Assembly (NCBI GenBank): GCA_947359465.1
Contig: OX375873.1
Span: 89,735,978-89,799,977 of the forward strand
Reading direction: 5' to 3'
DNA from: Metellina segmentata
Lineage: Eukaryota > Arthropoda > Arachnida > Araneae > Tetragnathidae
Length of the DNA: 64,000 nucleotides
Both the position numbers and the translations under genes were made by a program. The notes under the pieces were generated by a model. That model saw only the letters and a list, made by a program, of their open reading frames with translations. It was not told where the DNA came from and ran no database searches. Positions within the stretch are counted from its first letter, which is position 1. Each line of letters begins with the position of its first letter. Below are positions 11,031 to 21,851 of the stretch, in pieces.

Positions 11031-12179
11031 AACTCATAAAAATAATAGGACGTATATTGATGGCACAATACCACGTCATTAACAAAATTGATCAGATCTT
11101 GATGGACGAGATATCTCGTCATAACCATTTGGAGGGTTAACGATAAATTTTATTCATAAAACAATCTGAACGCCGATTTGAGCACTATTTTGCACTCGTG
11201 CCTTCCAAGGAAATTAGGAAAATTTTGAACTTTTATTTGAAGCTGTGTTCTATTTATTCAAATACCCATATAAATTTAAAATGGATATCGTCATGCTAAT
11301 TAGAAAAAGACGAGATATCTAGTCGATACCACTTGGAGGGTTAAACACTCACAATTTAGAAGTGCTCACTCATCCTTTTCATAGTCACCGAGGCTTCAAC
11401 ACACGGAGAATCGTCGATATTATGGTATAGGAGCAGGGCCGGCCCCAGGGTAGGGCGATCCGGGCTTCCACCCGGAGCGCAATGATCTAGGGGCGCCAAA
11501 ATCATGGAAAATGAAAATAAACTGATAAAAAAAATTAAGTTACAGGCTTTTATAAAATGCACTAAATCTAAAAAGTAAAGAATATTTTTTTATCATTCTG
11601 ATATCATATCAATAAATTATTTTTCATAATATTGCATTGTCATCGGACCCTCTGTAAGTATACCAAATTTCATTGAAATCGGTTTACGGGAATTTTCTCA
11701 AAAACGCGTTGCAAGATTTGACTGATAGTTGACAAGATTAAGAGGCGGCTGGTGGGCAGGCGGAATTTATCATTTTTATTTCTAAGCACATAATTCAAAT
11801 AATATAATATATTTAAACATTAAGGCAAAATCTATAGATGACATGACAAAACCACTCAGCCACCGCCTTTCAAGAATTGACAAGTTTTTCGGCCGGTGGC
11901 AACACGACTGTACAGGAAACAACAATTTTGAAACCAAGCGAAACAAGATCTAACAGAACTTTTTAACTGCATATAAAAAGGAAGTAGACTTAAAACAATG
12001 CATTATTTGCCACTAGACTTCGGCTGGTGCGAAATAAAATAGTTTGTTTAAATTGTTAGTGCAAAAAAGCTTTAAAAAAGTGCTTGTGCAAATTGTCCAG
12101 TGCGTTTGGCTTCTGTGAAGGTAAGTGTTTTAATTTTTGTTTTCATTTTTAATAACTAATAAAATCCATCAGACATAAG

Positions 12180-12480
12180 CCAAAAAAAGGGTGGGGGGTA
12201 GATTTAAAAAATTAGAGTTTCGATCAAAACATGGCTTGTGTGGTATGAAATGAAAGGTAATTGAGTCTGGAGTTGAATGAAATACATTTTTTTTTAAAGT
12301 CAGTGACGCATAAGGGGGGGGGGGATTTTGAAAATTAGAGTTTAAATCAAATCATGGCTTGTGTGGTATCGAATGAAAGGTAATTGAGTCTGAAGTTGAA
12401 TAAAATACGTTTTTTTTTTTAAGCCAGTGGCGCACAAGTGGGGGATTTCATAAATTATAATTTAAATTAAATCATGGCTT
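12180..12480 (+). repeat. 124-bp tandem repeat in the hAT intron
   Basis: About 2.5 copies of a unit containing AGTGACGCATAAGGG, AAATCATGGCTTGTGTGGTA and GAAAGGTAATTGAGTCTG. Equivalent points lie at 12301 and 12425. It falls in the intron 12121-12524. Confidence 0.85.
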
Positions 12481-13374
12481 TTTTTATATTAGTATTATCT
12501 TTTATTTTAATTAAATTTTTCCAGAAACCAAAATGTCCGATGCTAAGAGAAAACCCTCTGGGTGCGAATTTAAAAAGCGGAGATTGAACAAGCAAACACA
12601 GCTTCAAAAACAGTCGAGTCGACTCATTAAAAGCTCTGCGGTTTCAAATTGGTCCAATTCACGATGCTTTGTATAGCATATATGAAGATTCAGAAATCGA
12701 TAATATGATCAGAGACGAGGCTAGCGGTTTATTAAATAATTTGAAGCAGTTCAAATTTATATGCTCTGTTGTGATCTGGTACAAAATTTTGAGTCATATT
12801 AACCCCATCAGCAAACTTTTGCAAACTGTAAATTTTAATATGTCACAAGCTATTGATATGCTTAGCAACTGCAAACTCTTCTTTGGAAACCTGAGATCAG
12901 ATGAAGCTTTTGAAAGCATCATTTTAGAAGCAACCTAGCTTGCTTCAGAGATTGACGTGGAAGCTAATTTCGAAACCACCACACCACATCATCGTGTCAG
13001 AAGCAAAACAAGAACGTTTTTGTATGAGGGCCCGGATGAACCCATTCAAGACCTCAAACAAAAATCTAAAATATATATTTTTTTCACACTATACAGGGTG
13101 GTCCCGAATTCATGGTACAAACTTTAATGGTAGGTACAGGACATTGTAACAATGATTTATTGTATAGGAATGTATAGTCGCAAGTGACGCGGTGAGGCGT
13201 AAACAGGGGAAATAAAAGGAAAGAGAAATGGAGTGATCGGTTGGTATCATTGCCGGTAGAGGGCAGTAGATGTCTAGCCGCTGTTGAACATGATGCATCG
13301 CAGTAGGGAAAAGCGCCATTCACAATTGTGCTGCCGTAGACGATGGGTGACTTTACGTATACAGAAAAGCAGAC

Positions 13375-14418
13375 ATGCATTACATGTACGGCCGTGCAAA
13401 TGGTAACGGCAGAGCTGCGTTACGAATGTATCGCGCGGAGTATCCTGATCGACGAATGCCGGATCATAGAATTTTTCAACGGTTACATCGTCAACTTTGT
13501 GAAACAGGTGCGTTCGACGTCAACAGACATGGCGCTGGTCGAGTAAGAGCTGTACGCACTCCAAGGCTGGAAGAAAGCATCTTGAACATTGTGGCTGATA
13601 GACCCGAGTCAAGCACAAGAACTGTTGCGCGTGACGTAGGTGTGAGTCATCAGACTGTATGCAGAGTGTTAAACGAAAATCGCTTACACCCCTTCCATTT
13701 TCAGAAAGTACAAGCATTGAATCCGGCAGATTATCCTCGCCGCGTGAACTTCTGCCTGTGGGTGATGCAGCAATGTGCGTTGCAGCCGGTTTTCGTAGAT
13801 TATGTGCTATTTACAGATGAAGCGACATTTTCACGCGAGGGTGTCTTTAATGCGCACAATTCCCATGTGTGGGCAACCGATAATCCACATGCAACGCGTC
13901 GACATGCGTTTCAACAACGTTTCAGTATTAATGTGTGGGCTGGTATTGTGAACGACTTTTTGATTGGCCCATACTTACTACCCACGCGGCTCACTGGCGG
14001 AAGCTATCTTATTTTTCTGAAAGAAGTGTTACCACAACTGCTGCATGATGTTCCGATCGCCATTCGTAACCGCATGTGGTTTCAGCATGATGGGGCGCCA
14101 GCACACTTCAGCATTGATGTACGGAATTACCTGAATGCCACGTTTGGTACTCGATGGATTGGGCGTGGTGGACCAGTCCCTTGGCCACCCCGATCTCCCG
14201 ATTTATCGAGCCTCGATTACTTTTTATGGGGACATCTAAAGCATCTTGTTTATGAGACTCCATTTGACTCAGATGAGGATCTCGTCGCTCGCTTATCTGT
14301 AGCTGCTGCAGGTGTGCGTGAAATACCAGGCATCTTTGAACGTGTACGCCAATCGCTCCACCGACGCTGTCAAGCATGTATCGATACTGGTGGACGCAAT
14401 TTTGAACAATTACTGTAA
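13375..14418 (+). CDS. DD41D Tc1/mariner transposase, 5' end frameshifted
   Basis: 347 codons without internal stops. Residues 1-50 are the first helix-turn-helix (GRANGNGRAALRMYRAEYP; LHRQLCETGAF), the DUF4817-like N-terminus common in arthropod transposases. Residues 65-105 are a second HTH (STRTVARDVGVSHQTVCRVL). The DDE/D core has LFTDEATF (D148), WFQHDGAPAH (D239) and SPDLSSLDYFLWG (D281). There are 41 residues between the last two acids, hence DD41D. The ancestral start is probably ATG 13343 (MGDFTYTEK), one frame away, so a single-base loss near 13370 separates it from the rest. The open frame can start at Met 13375, but it would lack about ten N-terminal residues. Activity is uncertain. 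Confidence 0.92.
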   Translation: MHYMYGRANGNGRAALRMYRAEYPDRRMPDHRIFQRLHRQLCETGAFDVNRHGAGRVRAVRTPRLEESILNIVADRPESSTRTVARDVGVSHQTVCRVLNENRLHPFHFQKVQALNPADYPRRVNFCLWVMQQCALQPVFVDYVLFTDEATFSREGVFNAHNSHVWATDNPHATRRHAFQQRFSINVWAGIVNDFLIGPYLLPTRLTGGSYLIFLKEVLPQLLHDVPIAIRNRMWFQHDGAPAHFSIDVRNYLNATFGTRWIGRGGPVPWPPRSPDLSSLDYFLWGHLKHLVYETPFDSDEDLVARLSVAAAGVREIPGIFERVRQSLHRRCQACIDTGGRNFEQLL

Positions 14419-14444
14419 ACATGACACTTGTCAACAACGCTTTC

Positions 14445-14450
14445 AATAAA
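14445..14450 (+). terminator. mariner polyadenylation signal
   Basis: AATAAA 27 bases after the transposase stop and upstream of the right inverted repeat. Confidence 0.6.
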
Positions 14451-15240
14451 ATCTTTGTTTTTCCTTTCGGCCGTTATTTCCCCTGTTTTCGCCTCACCGC
14501 GTCACTTGCGACTATACATTCCTATACAATAAATCATTGTTACAATGTCCTGTACCTACCATTAAAGTTTGTACCATGAATTCGGGACCACCCTGTAGAT
14601 CAAGCAATAAATGCCTTGGAAACCAGATATAATTTGCTAAATACTCACAGTAATTATTTCAGCTTTTTGTATAATATTTTTGGTCTAAAAGACATACCCA
14701 GAAATGAGCTACTGGCTCATTGCAAAGATTTGGAAGTAGTTTTAACTGATGGAAATTCAAGCGATCTTAACGCCCTGGAACTAGCCGATGAAATAAGCAT
14801 TGTTTCGTCATTATTAACAAAAAAAGGAAACCCCTGTTGAAGTTCTCAAGTTTATCGCTACACTTAAATTCGCACCAAACCTCAGCATAGCATTAAGAAT
14901 CCTACTTACATTGCCAGTCACTGTGGCTTCAGGGGAAAGAAGCTTTTCAAAACTAAAAATTATAAAAAATTATCTCAGAACGATGCAGACGCGAAATCGT
15001 CTCAATGGATTGGCAATGATAGCTATAGAACACGAAATTAGTGACAAATTAGACTTAAAATCACTGGTTCGTGAGTTTGCCGAAAGAAAAGTTAGAAAAA
15101 GGGCATTTTAATTACTTTGGTTAGTTAGAATTTATTTATAATATGGGATATTAGTTCAGTTTGCATTACTGCATTTTAATTTTTGTTATTTTGCCTTAAG
15201 TGCTAAGTTGCTTATCTTGTTATCTGATGATTGAGTTTAT

Positions 15241-15246
15241 AATAAA
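15241..15246 (+). terminator. hAT polyadenylation signal
   Basis: AATAAA about 130 bases after the hAT transposase stop, followed by a T-rich tract. Confidence 0.55.
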
Positions 15247-15412
15247 ACGTTTTTTTTTTTTTTTTTTCATTTTTTTTTCAACGTTTTCTTGACTTTCTGA
15301 TATGGTCGCATGAGATTTACTTAAAAAAAAAACGGGAAGGGGGTGGGGGGGGGGCGCAAAATTAAGGTTTTGCCCGGAGCATCAAAATGTCTAGGGCCGG
15401 CCCTGATAGGAG

Positions 15413-15897
15413 CCCGGATGAAGAAGGAATTTTTTGTACTGCAGTAAGGTTTTTTTCCTGAGTGAAAAGCTAGACGTTCAGTTACACGCATACATGAAAA
15501 ATAGAACGACTGAATTCAATAAAAATGGCTGCTTAAAAAGGTCAAAAGATGAGGCAAATAGATTGTAAAAACTTTTTGTATCAGTGTATAGCTTGTGGTT
15601 ATACCATCGTGTTTTCTTTTTTTTTTTTAATTTTTCACTTACAGTTTTTATACTTGTCAACAGTTTGACGTTTTTCTTTGTGATTTTATCAGAAAATACT
15701 TATGAATTTTGTTGTACTTTAAATTCGCACAATAATTTTCAAAGAGCACTCACCAAGAAATTTGGAACTTGTGAAAAGAGGGAAGGACAATTTTCTGCAT
15801 TGAGACCTCAGGAACCGTCCTGTCTGTTGTGAAGTTTGTTTTATAAACTTAAAAAGTTATAAATACTTTCATTCTATATACTTGTAATATTAAAGAA
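15413..15897. other. intergenic, nothing recognised
   Basis: AT-rich sequence with T and A runs. Short open frames have no motif. Confidence 0.4.
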
Positions 15898-16000
15898 TAG
15901 GCCGCAGTGGCCCAATAGATAGAACGCAGATTAGTAACCGGAGAGTTGGGAGTTCGAAACTGTTCAACCAAAGACCGTTGTTGATTCAATGACCCTTAAT
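15898..16000 (+). repeat. tRNA-derived SINE head
   Basis: An A-box-like region, GTGGCCCAATAGATAGAACG, and a B-box-like GAGTTCGAAACTG (15950-15962) are followed by CAACCAAAGACCGTTG, which resembles the start of the SINE body at 27530. It is 3' truncated. Confidence 0.6.
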
Positions 16001-16775
16001 TTTATATGTAGTTTTAATGACCACATTATTTAAAGCTTTTTCAGTAAACATTACATTGGTGTGTTTACTAAGATAACAGAAAGGTCCAATTTTTGTTAAG
16101 CTCTAGGATGAATCCTTTGTATGTGTGTATAAGGCTCTTGTAAAAATGCACTATCGATGTTGAGTTCCAGTTATATCAATAACTTTATTAATGGTCTCGA
16201 GCGAATTTTTTTATTATGGGATTGTGGTGACATCGCCTAAAAACGGTTGTGTAAAGACAGTGCGAATAGTACACAAGGAGAAGACAACCAGCAGCTAAGA
16301 TATTTAAGTTCCTTTTTTTTCCAAGAACATTAAATAAATATACAGTATTTTCATCATCGTATTAAAATCATTACACCAATGCATAAAAGTATGTATCCTC
16401 AGTCCAGCGCGGTGACCAAACGTCGCACCTTCTGCTCGCGCTCTCTAACCCTCGTCTTCAACGTGCTCTGCCCGCAGTCCAAAAAGAAAGACAGTGGTCG
16501 AAAACCAATCAGATCATCTGGACGAACACTACCTGCAGTGGACGTTCTATTTCACCTGTTCTTCTCAATTCGTAAAGCGCGTAACGAAAAAACAGCAGCT
16601 AGTGCCAAAAAATAACCAATCAGAATATATTCGGCATTATGATGACACAATGTAGGTACCTGCCCTGCAAGTGACATTTCCTAAAGGTCAAGCACAACGG
16701 AGTTTCTCACAGCTTCACAGGATGAATTTCATTATTAGATATGTATAATTAGTTTGTTACCCTAGAGTAGTATTG
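16001..16775. other. intergenic, nothing recognised
   Basis: The more GC-rich patch at 16400-16600 has a 78-codon open frame with no recognised motif. I do not call it a gene. Confidence 0.4.
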
Positions 16776-16864
16776 ACATATATCAGTGGTTCCCAAAGTG
16801 GTCCCTACGGTACCCCAGGGGTCCGTGAGACCGCTGAGGGGGTCTGTAGCAAATTAAAATTAAT

Positions 16865-19000
16865 TTGGGGGTGCATAAACAACATCGAGGGGGGGGGGCT
16901 GCGAAAGGTTTAATTTTAAGTAAAAAGTGCGAAAAGCCGAGCACTATTGGTAAAGAACGTATTATACCAGCTGTAATTGAGATAATACGCACCGTGCTGC
17001 ATAAACCAGCTTTCGATGCTATAAGAATTTCACTAAGTAATAATACAGAACAAAGAAAAATGGCTCAATGCGTACAAAATTTTTTATGCGAGTACGTAAA
17101 AACAACATCTGAATTCTCTGTACATCTCTGACGCGGCAACTTTGTCAGGGAACGAAGCTTTACTTTTAGCTTTTGTGAGCCGAGAATATTGTTATTTATC
17201 AAATGTGAAACTGATACGAAAGGTGAAGCAATATTTAATGAATTAAAAAGATTTTTCGATTTAAAAACTATACCCTTGAGAGTAATATCCTCGCCGTTGG
17301 TAATGACGGTGCTCTGATAATGGTCGGACGACACCGAGGCTTTCTGTCAAACTTAAAACAAGGTATACTAATTGTATTATATGTACAGTGTCATTCATCG
17401 ACAACATTTAGTCGCCAAAAATCTGAGTGAACGCTTTCATGGCTCATTAGATTTGCTATTAGGAGTTAATATTATTAGAGGAGTTAATAAAATATATTCG
17501 TTCGAAGGAATGCCTTAAATGAGAAATTATATGCTCAACTTTGCTTGGAAAATGACGGAGATTATAATAGTTTACTATTTAGCATGGAAGTTCGTTGGTT
17601 ATCTAACAGTGCATGTTTGGATCGATTTTATGCACTCTATGATTCATTGTTGGAATTCCTGGAGAAAGTAAAGACAATAATTTGCAGCCCAATTTAATTA
17701 ATTGAAAATATGACATCTATATATATAATTCTCTTACGTGGCACGCAAAAAAGACGTTATTTGTAATCGCGTTTTGGCAACACTGTACGATTGTTTGTTT
17801 ATCGCGAAGTCTCGCGCATCGATTGAATTTATAGCGTTATCGGATGAAATTTTATTGAAAAAAAAAAAGGAAATTTTAATGAGCTGTTGCAGTTAGTTTA
17901 TAATAGAAATCAAAGAAAGCGGAGGATCTTTTCAGGGCCATTTAAACAACGGTCCTTTTCAGGGCCAACAATTATAGTTCAACAAGACGCTTGCACTACA
18001 ACTTTCGGCAACAAACTCAATGAAAAAGTGTGGGTCGTTTGAGTGCTGGGAAAATGTACACACAAACAACATGCTGGGTATTCAATTTACAAAGCAACGC
18101 TCACATTTCGAGTCAAAATTTGCACAAAGTTTTCATTTGAATTCTGATTTTAGAGATACTGTATATATTTTTTCTGTAATACAGCAAATTTAGATTTGAA
18201 AAACATTTTTTTGGTAACATATTTTGTAAACAGTCCCTTCTGCTAGGACACATGGCTTCATTGAGGCGAGCGAAGCGAGTATAGGTTCGCGCAGCGAACC
18301 AATGAGGACTGCAAAGCAATCCTCCGGGGGTTGGCGAGCGTTAGCGAGCAGGGGGCAGGCCCCCTAGTAGCTTATATTACTCTCTTATTTGCCAAATTTA
18401 ACCAACCCAATTTGAAGCTACAAGGTGATCAATTAAATTTGATCAAAATTGAAAGTATAATATCTGCGTGTGTGACAAACGACTATACAACTTGGGGAGA
18501 TTTTCTATACAACTTGGAAAGTTTCCAAATCTTACTAAATTGCAAAAACGTGATGTCAACGCTTAACGGTTCTTTATTCTGGCCTCAGCCAAAGATTTGA
18601 AGATATTTTTCACATGGTTATCCCCGATTGGGTGTTGGACCGTTTTGCAAGTAGACTCACAAACTCAGATGAATCCATACTAATACAGGAGTAATATATT
18701 GAATTATTCACAAATGAAGAGCCGAAACCAATGTTTGAACAAAGATACCACAAATTATGGTTACAAAATAGATACCAATTTTATATCCTGCATTATGGGT
18801 TAATGTACAAAAGCTGTTTCTTGCTTTCTTGTCTTCCTATGTAGTAGAACATGGATTAGTGCAGCTATGAGCTTCATCTCGAAAAAAAGAAACCGACATG
18901 AAATTAGTACTCGTGGAGACGTAAGAATGTTACTCACAAACAAAGAGCCCGACATAAATAATCTCATAACATCCCATCAGGCTCACCGATCTCATTAAAA
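16865..19000 (+). pseudogene. hAT transposase pseudogene, SCAND3/ZBED5-like
   Basis: Successive frames keep family landmarks: KCEKPSTIGKERIIPAVIEI and ISLSNNTEQRKMAQ near the start (16865-17128), RWLSNSACLDRFYALYDSL at about 17590, and after the Helitron VTNDYTTWGDFLYNLESFQ. The C-terminal dimerisation region is YVVEHG (about 18840), then ISKKRNRHEISTRGDVRMLL-like sequence and a final SHQAHRSH. Many stops and shifts break it, and no catalytic function can remain. Domesticated relatives exist in vertebrates, but nothing here suggests domestication. Confidence 0.85.
17716..18367 (+). mobile_element. non-autonomous Helitron, family 1b, complete
   Basis: It starts TCTATATATATAATTCTCTT and ends with the stem-loop GGGGGTTGGCGAGCG...GAGCAGGGGGCAGG and CCCCCTAG. 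The flanks are A (17715) and T (18368), the canonical Helitron A/T insertion. The interior carries GTGGCACGCAAAAAAGACG and CACATTTCGAGTCAAAAT, shared with the copy at 31009-31656. No Rep or helicase. Confidence 0.92.
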
Positions 19001-19104
19001 AAATGTGTTTTTGTATTTTAAAACAAAAGTTATAATTTCAAAATTTCAATAAATATTACTTACTAGTTAGTAGAAGTGGTATTTACTCTCTAAAAAATAT
19101 TTAA

Positions 19105-19156
19105 ACACACACACACACACTCTACTACTACTATATATTATAGTAGTAGTAGTAGT
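19105..19156. repeat. (AC)n and TAC/GTA hairpin microsatellite
   Basis: A CA run is followed by TACTACTACTATA and then TATAGTAGTAGTAGTA, which are reverse complements and could form a hairpin. Confidence 0.85.
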
Positions 19157-19391
19157 ATCTCAGTAAATACTACTACTTTCAATAAATACTAGTTTTAATA
19201 AATGCTACAATAAAAGAATATATAAAATTTATGTTTCAATAAATAAATACCATTCAAGACATGAAAGTTAAATTTGTAATTTTTCTATTGTGCAGTTATG
19301 TAGAGTTATTTTACCCACAAGTTCATGGTCAGGGTTTTCCTATAAGAAGGGGTACATGGATATACTAGTTTTGGGAACCACTGACATAAAT

Positions 19392-20920
19392 GATCATAGT
19401 GGTTCGGAACCCACTTAATCCGTTGGTCTCGGTTTATTTAGCTCTCTTGTAGCAAAAAACGACAGTAGAGCGACTGGCAAAAAACCTGGTTAAGCGGATT
19501 TCATTAACATTCGAAAGATATAATTAGCTTGTTGATGACATTTCATTTTGTTTTTAACAATTGAACTTGTACATACATATCACTTAATAGAAGTATTGAT
19601 AAATTCACTTGGTGTCATCTATGTTCTAAAAGTGTCACCTATGTCCTTGAAATATAGTTTTTATCTGATTGAATGTTTCGATGACCGTTACGCTACGATT
19701 GAAAAGGCCTGTACAATATATCGATTGAAATCGGGTATTCTATTCTGATCTTGAAGTTCTGACTCGTTTAGTCATTACAGAGGATAAAATGTTTGGACTG
19801 ACTACTTAAGTGGATAAGTTTAACGATTTACAACAAACATTAAGAATAATTATATTTAGATTAACATTTCAATATATGTTGGTTAAACCGCCCATTTCAA
19901 TAAAAATTACTTTTTATGAAGATTTATTCTGCTATCAGTTCCAATATCAAAGTTGTCTAATCTTATTTCTGCAATCACTTCAGTAGTTTAGACTTTTTTA
20001 AATGTAGCTGAGCTTTGCATCGCTTTTGAAATTAATAATATATGGACGAGTTGCATCTTACCGTTGTTATTAACTACGTGCCTTAATTTCATTCTGAACT
20101 TTCTTAGAGGCAATTATTAAGAGTTCTTACGATACCTTTACAGTCATGTAGTTAGGACGTTAAGGATGTAGGACGTTTTGCATATTTAACTACTGCAATA
20201 CGTTCTTATGTGCACCAGTAATGGCTCAAATATTATAAAACCGAAAACTTTCAAATAGGAACGTAGTTGAAAGAATTGCAAGTGCTTGAAAGAGATTAAA
20301 GGTTTTGGACAGCTGTATCTAGAAAAACATGAACACATGAAACTGGAAATTTGTAATAGATGAGACTATTTTAGTGATGGCATGTCAAGATATCAGCTGA
20401 TTCAATAATCAGTTTGTGGTAATCAGGTTGACTGAAGCAACCTGTAATGGGCAAATAAAAGACACAAATATTCTCTCTGGGGACGCGTAATATGTTACTT
20501 ATAGAAGAAGCGGGAAAAAATGTTTCGTTTGAGAAAAAGGACCAATTCTTTTAGAAACTGAATTTAAAAGTAAAATTTGACAGTGGATGCTTTTTCTGTG
20601 AAGTTAAATATGGGTGGAGTATTTTTGTGTTGAAACGTATCCTGTATATGTATTCTGGAAGTGACGTCAAATGCGTATGGTTTCTGAAAACTGCGAAATT
20701 TCGTTATTTACCGAGCAAGAGAATTGGATGACCTGAAGTGAAATAAAATCTTTATCTGGGTATAAATGAGGAAATGAATAAATCTGAAAATCCCTCTCAT
20801 CTATGATATCAGAAGGTAATTGTTTGAGAAATAAATTTTTTTTACACATTTTTTTACTATATGCATTAATCTTTTTTTATTCGAAAGGTTCATAATTCAA
20901 TTTATTTATTTTTTAACACA
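19392..20920. other. intergenic, nothing recognised
   Basis: 1.5 kb of AT-rich sequence without element ends, transposase motifs or convincing exons. Confidence 0.4.
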
Positions 20921-21851
20921 CTAGGGGCTCCGCCTCGGGCTCGCCAACCCCCGGGGATTGCTACGCAATCTCATTTGGTTTTCTTCGCAAAACAACACTC
21001 TTTTCGCAAGCGTCTTGGTGAGGGTCAGGTGTGAATGTGTTTTATAGTAACCGCATAGGAAAAAAAACCTTCTCCATTTTGTTCCTTATGCAATTTGGAA
21101 GAAACCGTTTTTATTTCGTAATTTTCTTATGGGTTCTTTCTCGGGAAACAGTCTGAGAATCGAACGAAAAAAAATCGAGTTTTCAATCCTCCGACGGCGA
21201 AACTATCTTGATAATTCGTATATTCCTGATTGGACTTTCCGGGTCATGACGTCACAGCGAGTTTTACCAAGGCTGTTCCACGTTTCATCTCAGCGATGAA
21301 CAATTTGTACACTATCGCGAAATTATTCTTTTCATCGCATCGAAAATTTATTTATACACCAATTTTACAAATAATTATACCATAAGAAAGAGTACATTCT
21401 AAAGTTTCCAGTGATGTTTTCAAGTTTAAAAACTAATAGTATTATTAAGCAAGAGATATGACAATTTAAACAAAAGGTAACGAAAATTTCCGGTATTTTT
21501 AAAACTATTACCAGGAACTAAATTGAAATTTCCAAAAAAACTCTGTGAGGTGCAATAATTTACGTTTAGAGGTACTCTTGAAAAACAAACTCGCGGCTGA
21601 AGACTGAAAATTTGTTCGTGTTTTGCTCACTCGCGTTAGAATTTTCGACTTTTTCTACTTTGACACTTAATGCACCCTAAACTAACAGCCGCATCAGAAA
21701 AAAATCTTCTCCATCTTGTTCCGTGTACAATTTTTAGCAAACCATGTTAATTTCGTAATTTTCTGATCCGTACTTTCTTGGGAAACTGTCTAAGAATCGA
21801 GCGAAAAAAGCAAGTTTTTAATCCTCCGGTGGCGATAACTTTATTGAGAGA
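20921..21851 (-). mobile_element. Helitron, family 1, with duplicated 5' region
   Basis: The minus-strand 3' terminus is at 20921 (CTAGGGGCTCCGCCTCGG read on plus). The 5' end is at 21851 (TCTCTCAATAAAGTTATCGC on minus). The family-1 5' block (GGATTGAAAAC...GATTCTTAGACAGTTTCCC type) occurs twice, at 21040-21212 and 21690-21851. The unit therefore carries two 5' halves and one 3' end. Confidence 0.8.

Larger units (their letters stand above)
10063..11135. repeat. palindrome-ended repeat holding a Helitron piece
   Basis: Both sides carry a GTCATTA...TGA(C/T)CAGAT(T/C)TTGATGG segment followed by the palindrome CGAGATATCTCG and GTCAT (10094-10131 and 11075-11122). The outer edges read TTAACCTTC (left) and GGAGGGTTAA (right). 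The layout suggests a MITE-like unit whose middle is now a family-2 Helitron fragment. The superfamily is unknown. Confidence 0.55.
13094..14595 (+). mobile_element. Tc1/mariner element, DD41D type, nearly intact
   Basis: A 1502-bp element flanked by TA (13092-13093 and 14596-14597). The 122-bp terminal inverted repeats (13094-13215 and 14474-14595, starting CAGGGTGGTCCCGAATTCAT) differ at a single position, which implies a recent insertion. One transposase frame fills the interior. An AATAAA lies at 14445-14450. The element sits inside an older hAT pseudogene. Confidence 0.96.
12533..15111 (+). pseudogene. hAT transposase pseudogene, ZMYM1-like
   Basis: The start MSDAKRKPSGCEFKKRR is the basic N-terminus typical of ZMYM1/TTF-type hAT transposases, which cut and paste DNA through a split RNase H-like domain. 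After about 34 codons the frame jumps. The next piece contains VDSLKALRFQIGPIHDAL and RDEASGLLNNLKQF, so the zinc finger and the first catalytic region are deleted. A mariner (13094-14595) interrupts the frame. The C-terminal dimerisation domain follows: LTLPVTVASGERSFSKLKII, NYLRTMQTRNRLNGLA and a stop at 15109-15111. Stops and frame shifts occur at about 12660, 12936, 13070 and 14838. It is inactive. Confidence 0.88.
11434..15405 (+). mobile_element. hAT element (ZMYM1-type) containing a mariner
   Basis: The tips are CAGGGCCGGCCCC on the left and CAGGGCCGGCCCTAG read inward from the right. The direct repeat ATAGGAG(C) flanks it (11427-11433 and 15406-15412), close to the 8-bp hAT expectation. 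Without the 1502-bp mariner and its TA duplication the element is about 2.5 kb. It keeps a promoter-side exon ending at donor GTAAGT (12121), an intron with tandem repeats, an acceptor TTCCAG (12524), a start codon at 12533 and a polyadenylation signal at 15241-15246. The transposase is internally deleted. Confidence 0.92.
16784..19383 (+). mobile_element. hAT element (SCAND3/ZBED5-type) containing a Helitron
   Basis: The tips are CAGTGGTTCCCAAAGTGG and, from the right, CAGTGGTTCCCAAAACTAG. The 8-bp flanks are ACATATAT (16776-16783) and ACATAAAT (19384-19391), a 7/8 match. The transposase is degraded and split by a 652-bp Helitron at 17716. Confidence 0.88.

Noticed and set aside
13084..13380. 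Minus-strand frames of 69-98 codons at the mariner left end
   Set aside because: They cover the terminal inverted repeat and the start of the transposase on the opposite strand.
14108..14446. A 112-codon minus-strand frame
   Set aside because: It is antisense to the mariner transposase and has no independent motif.
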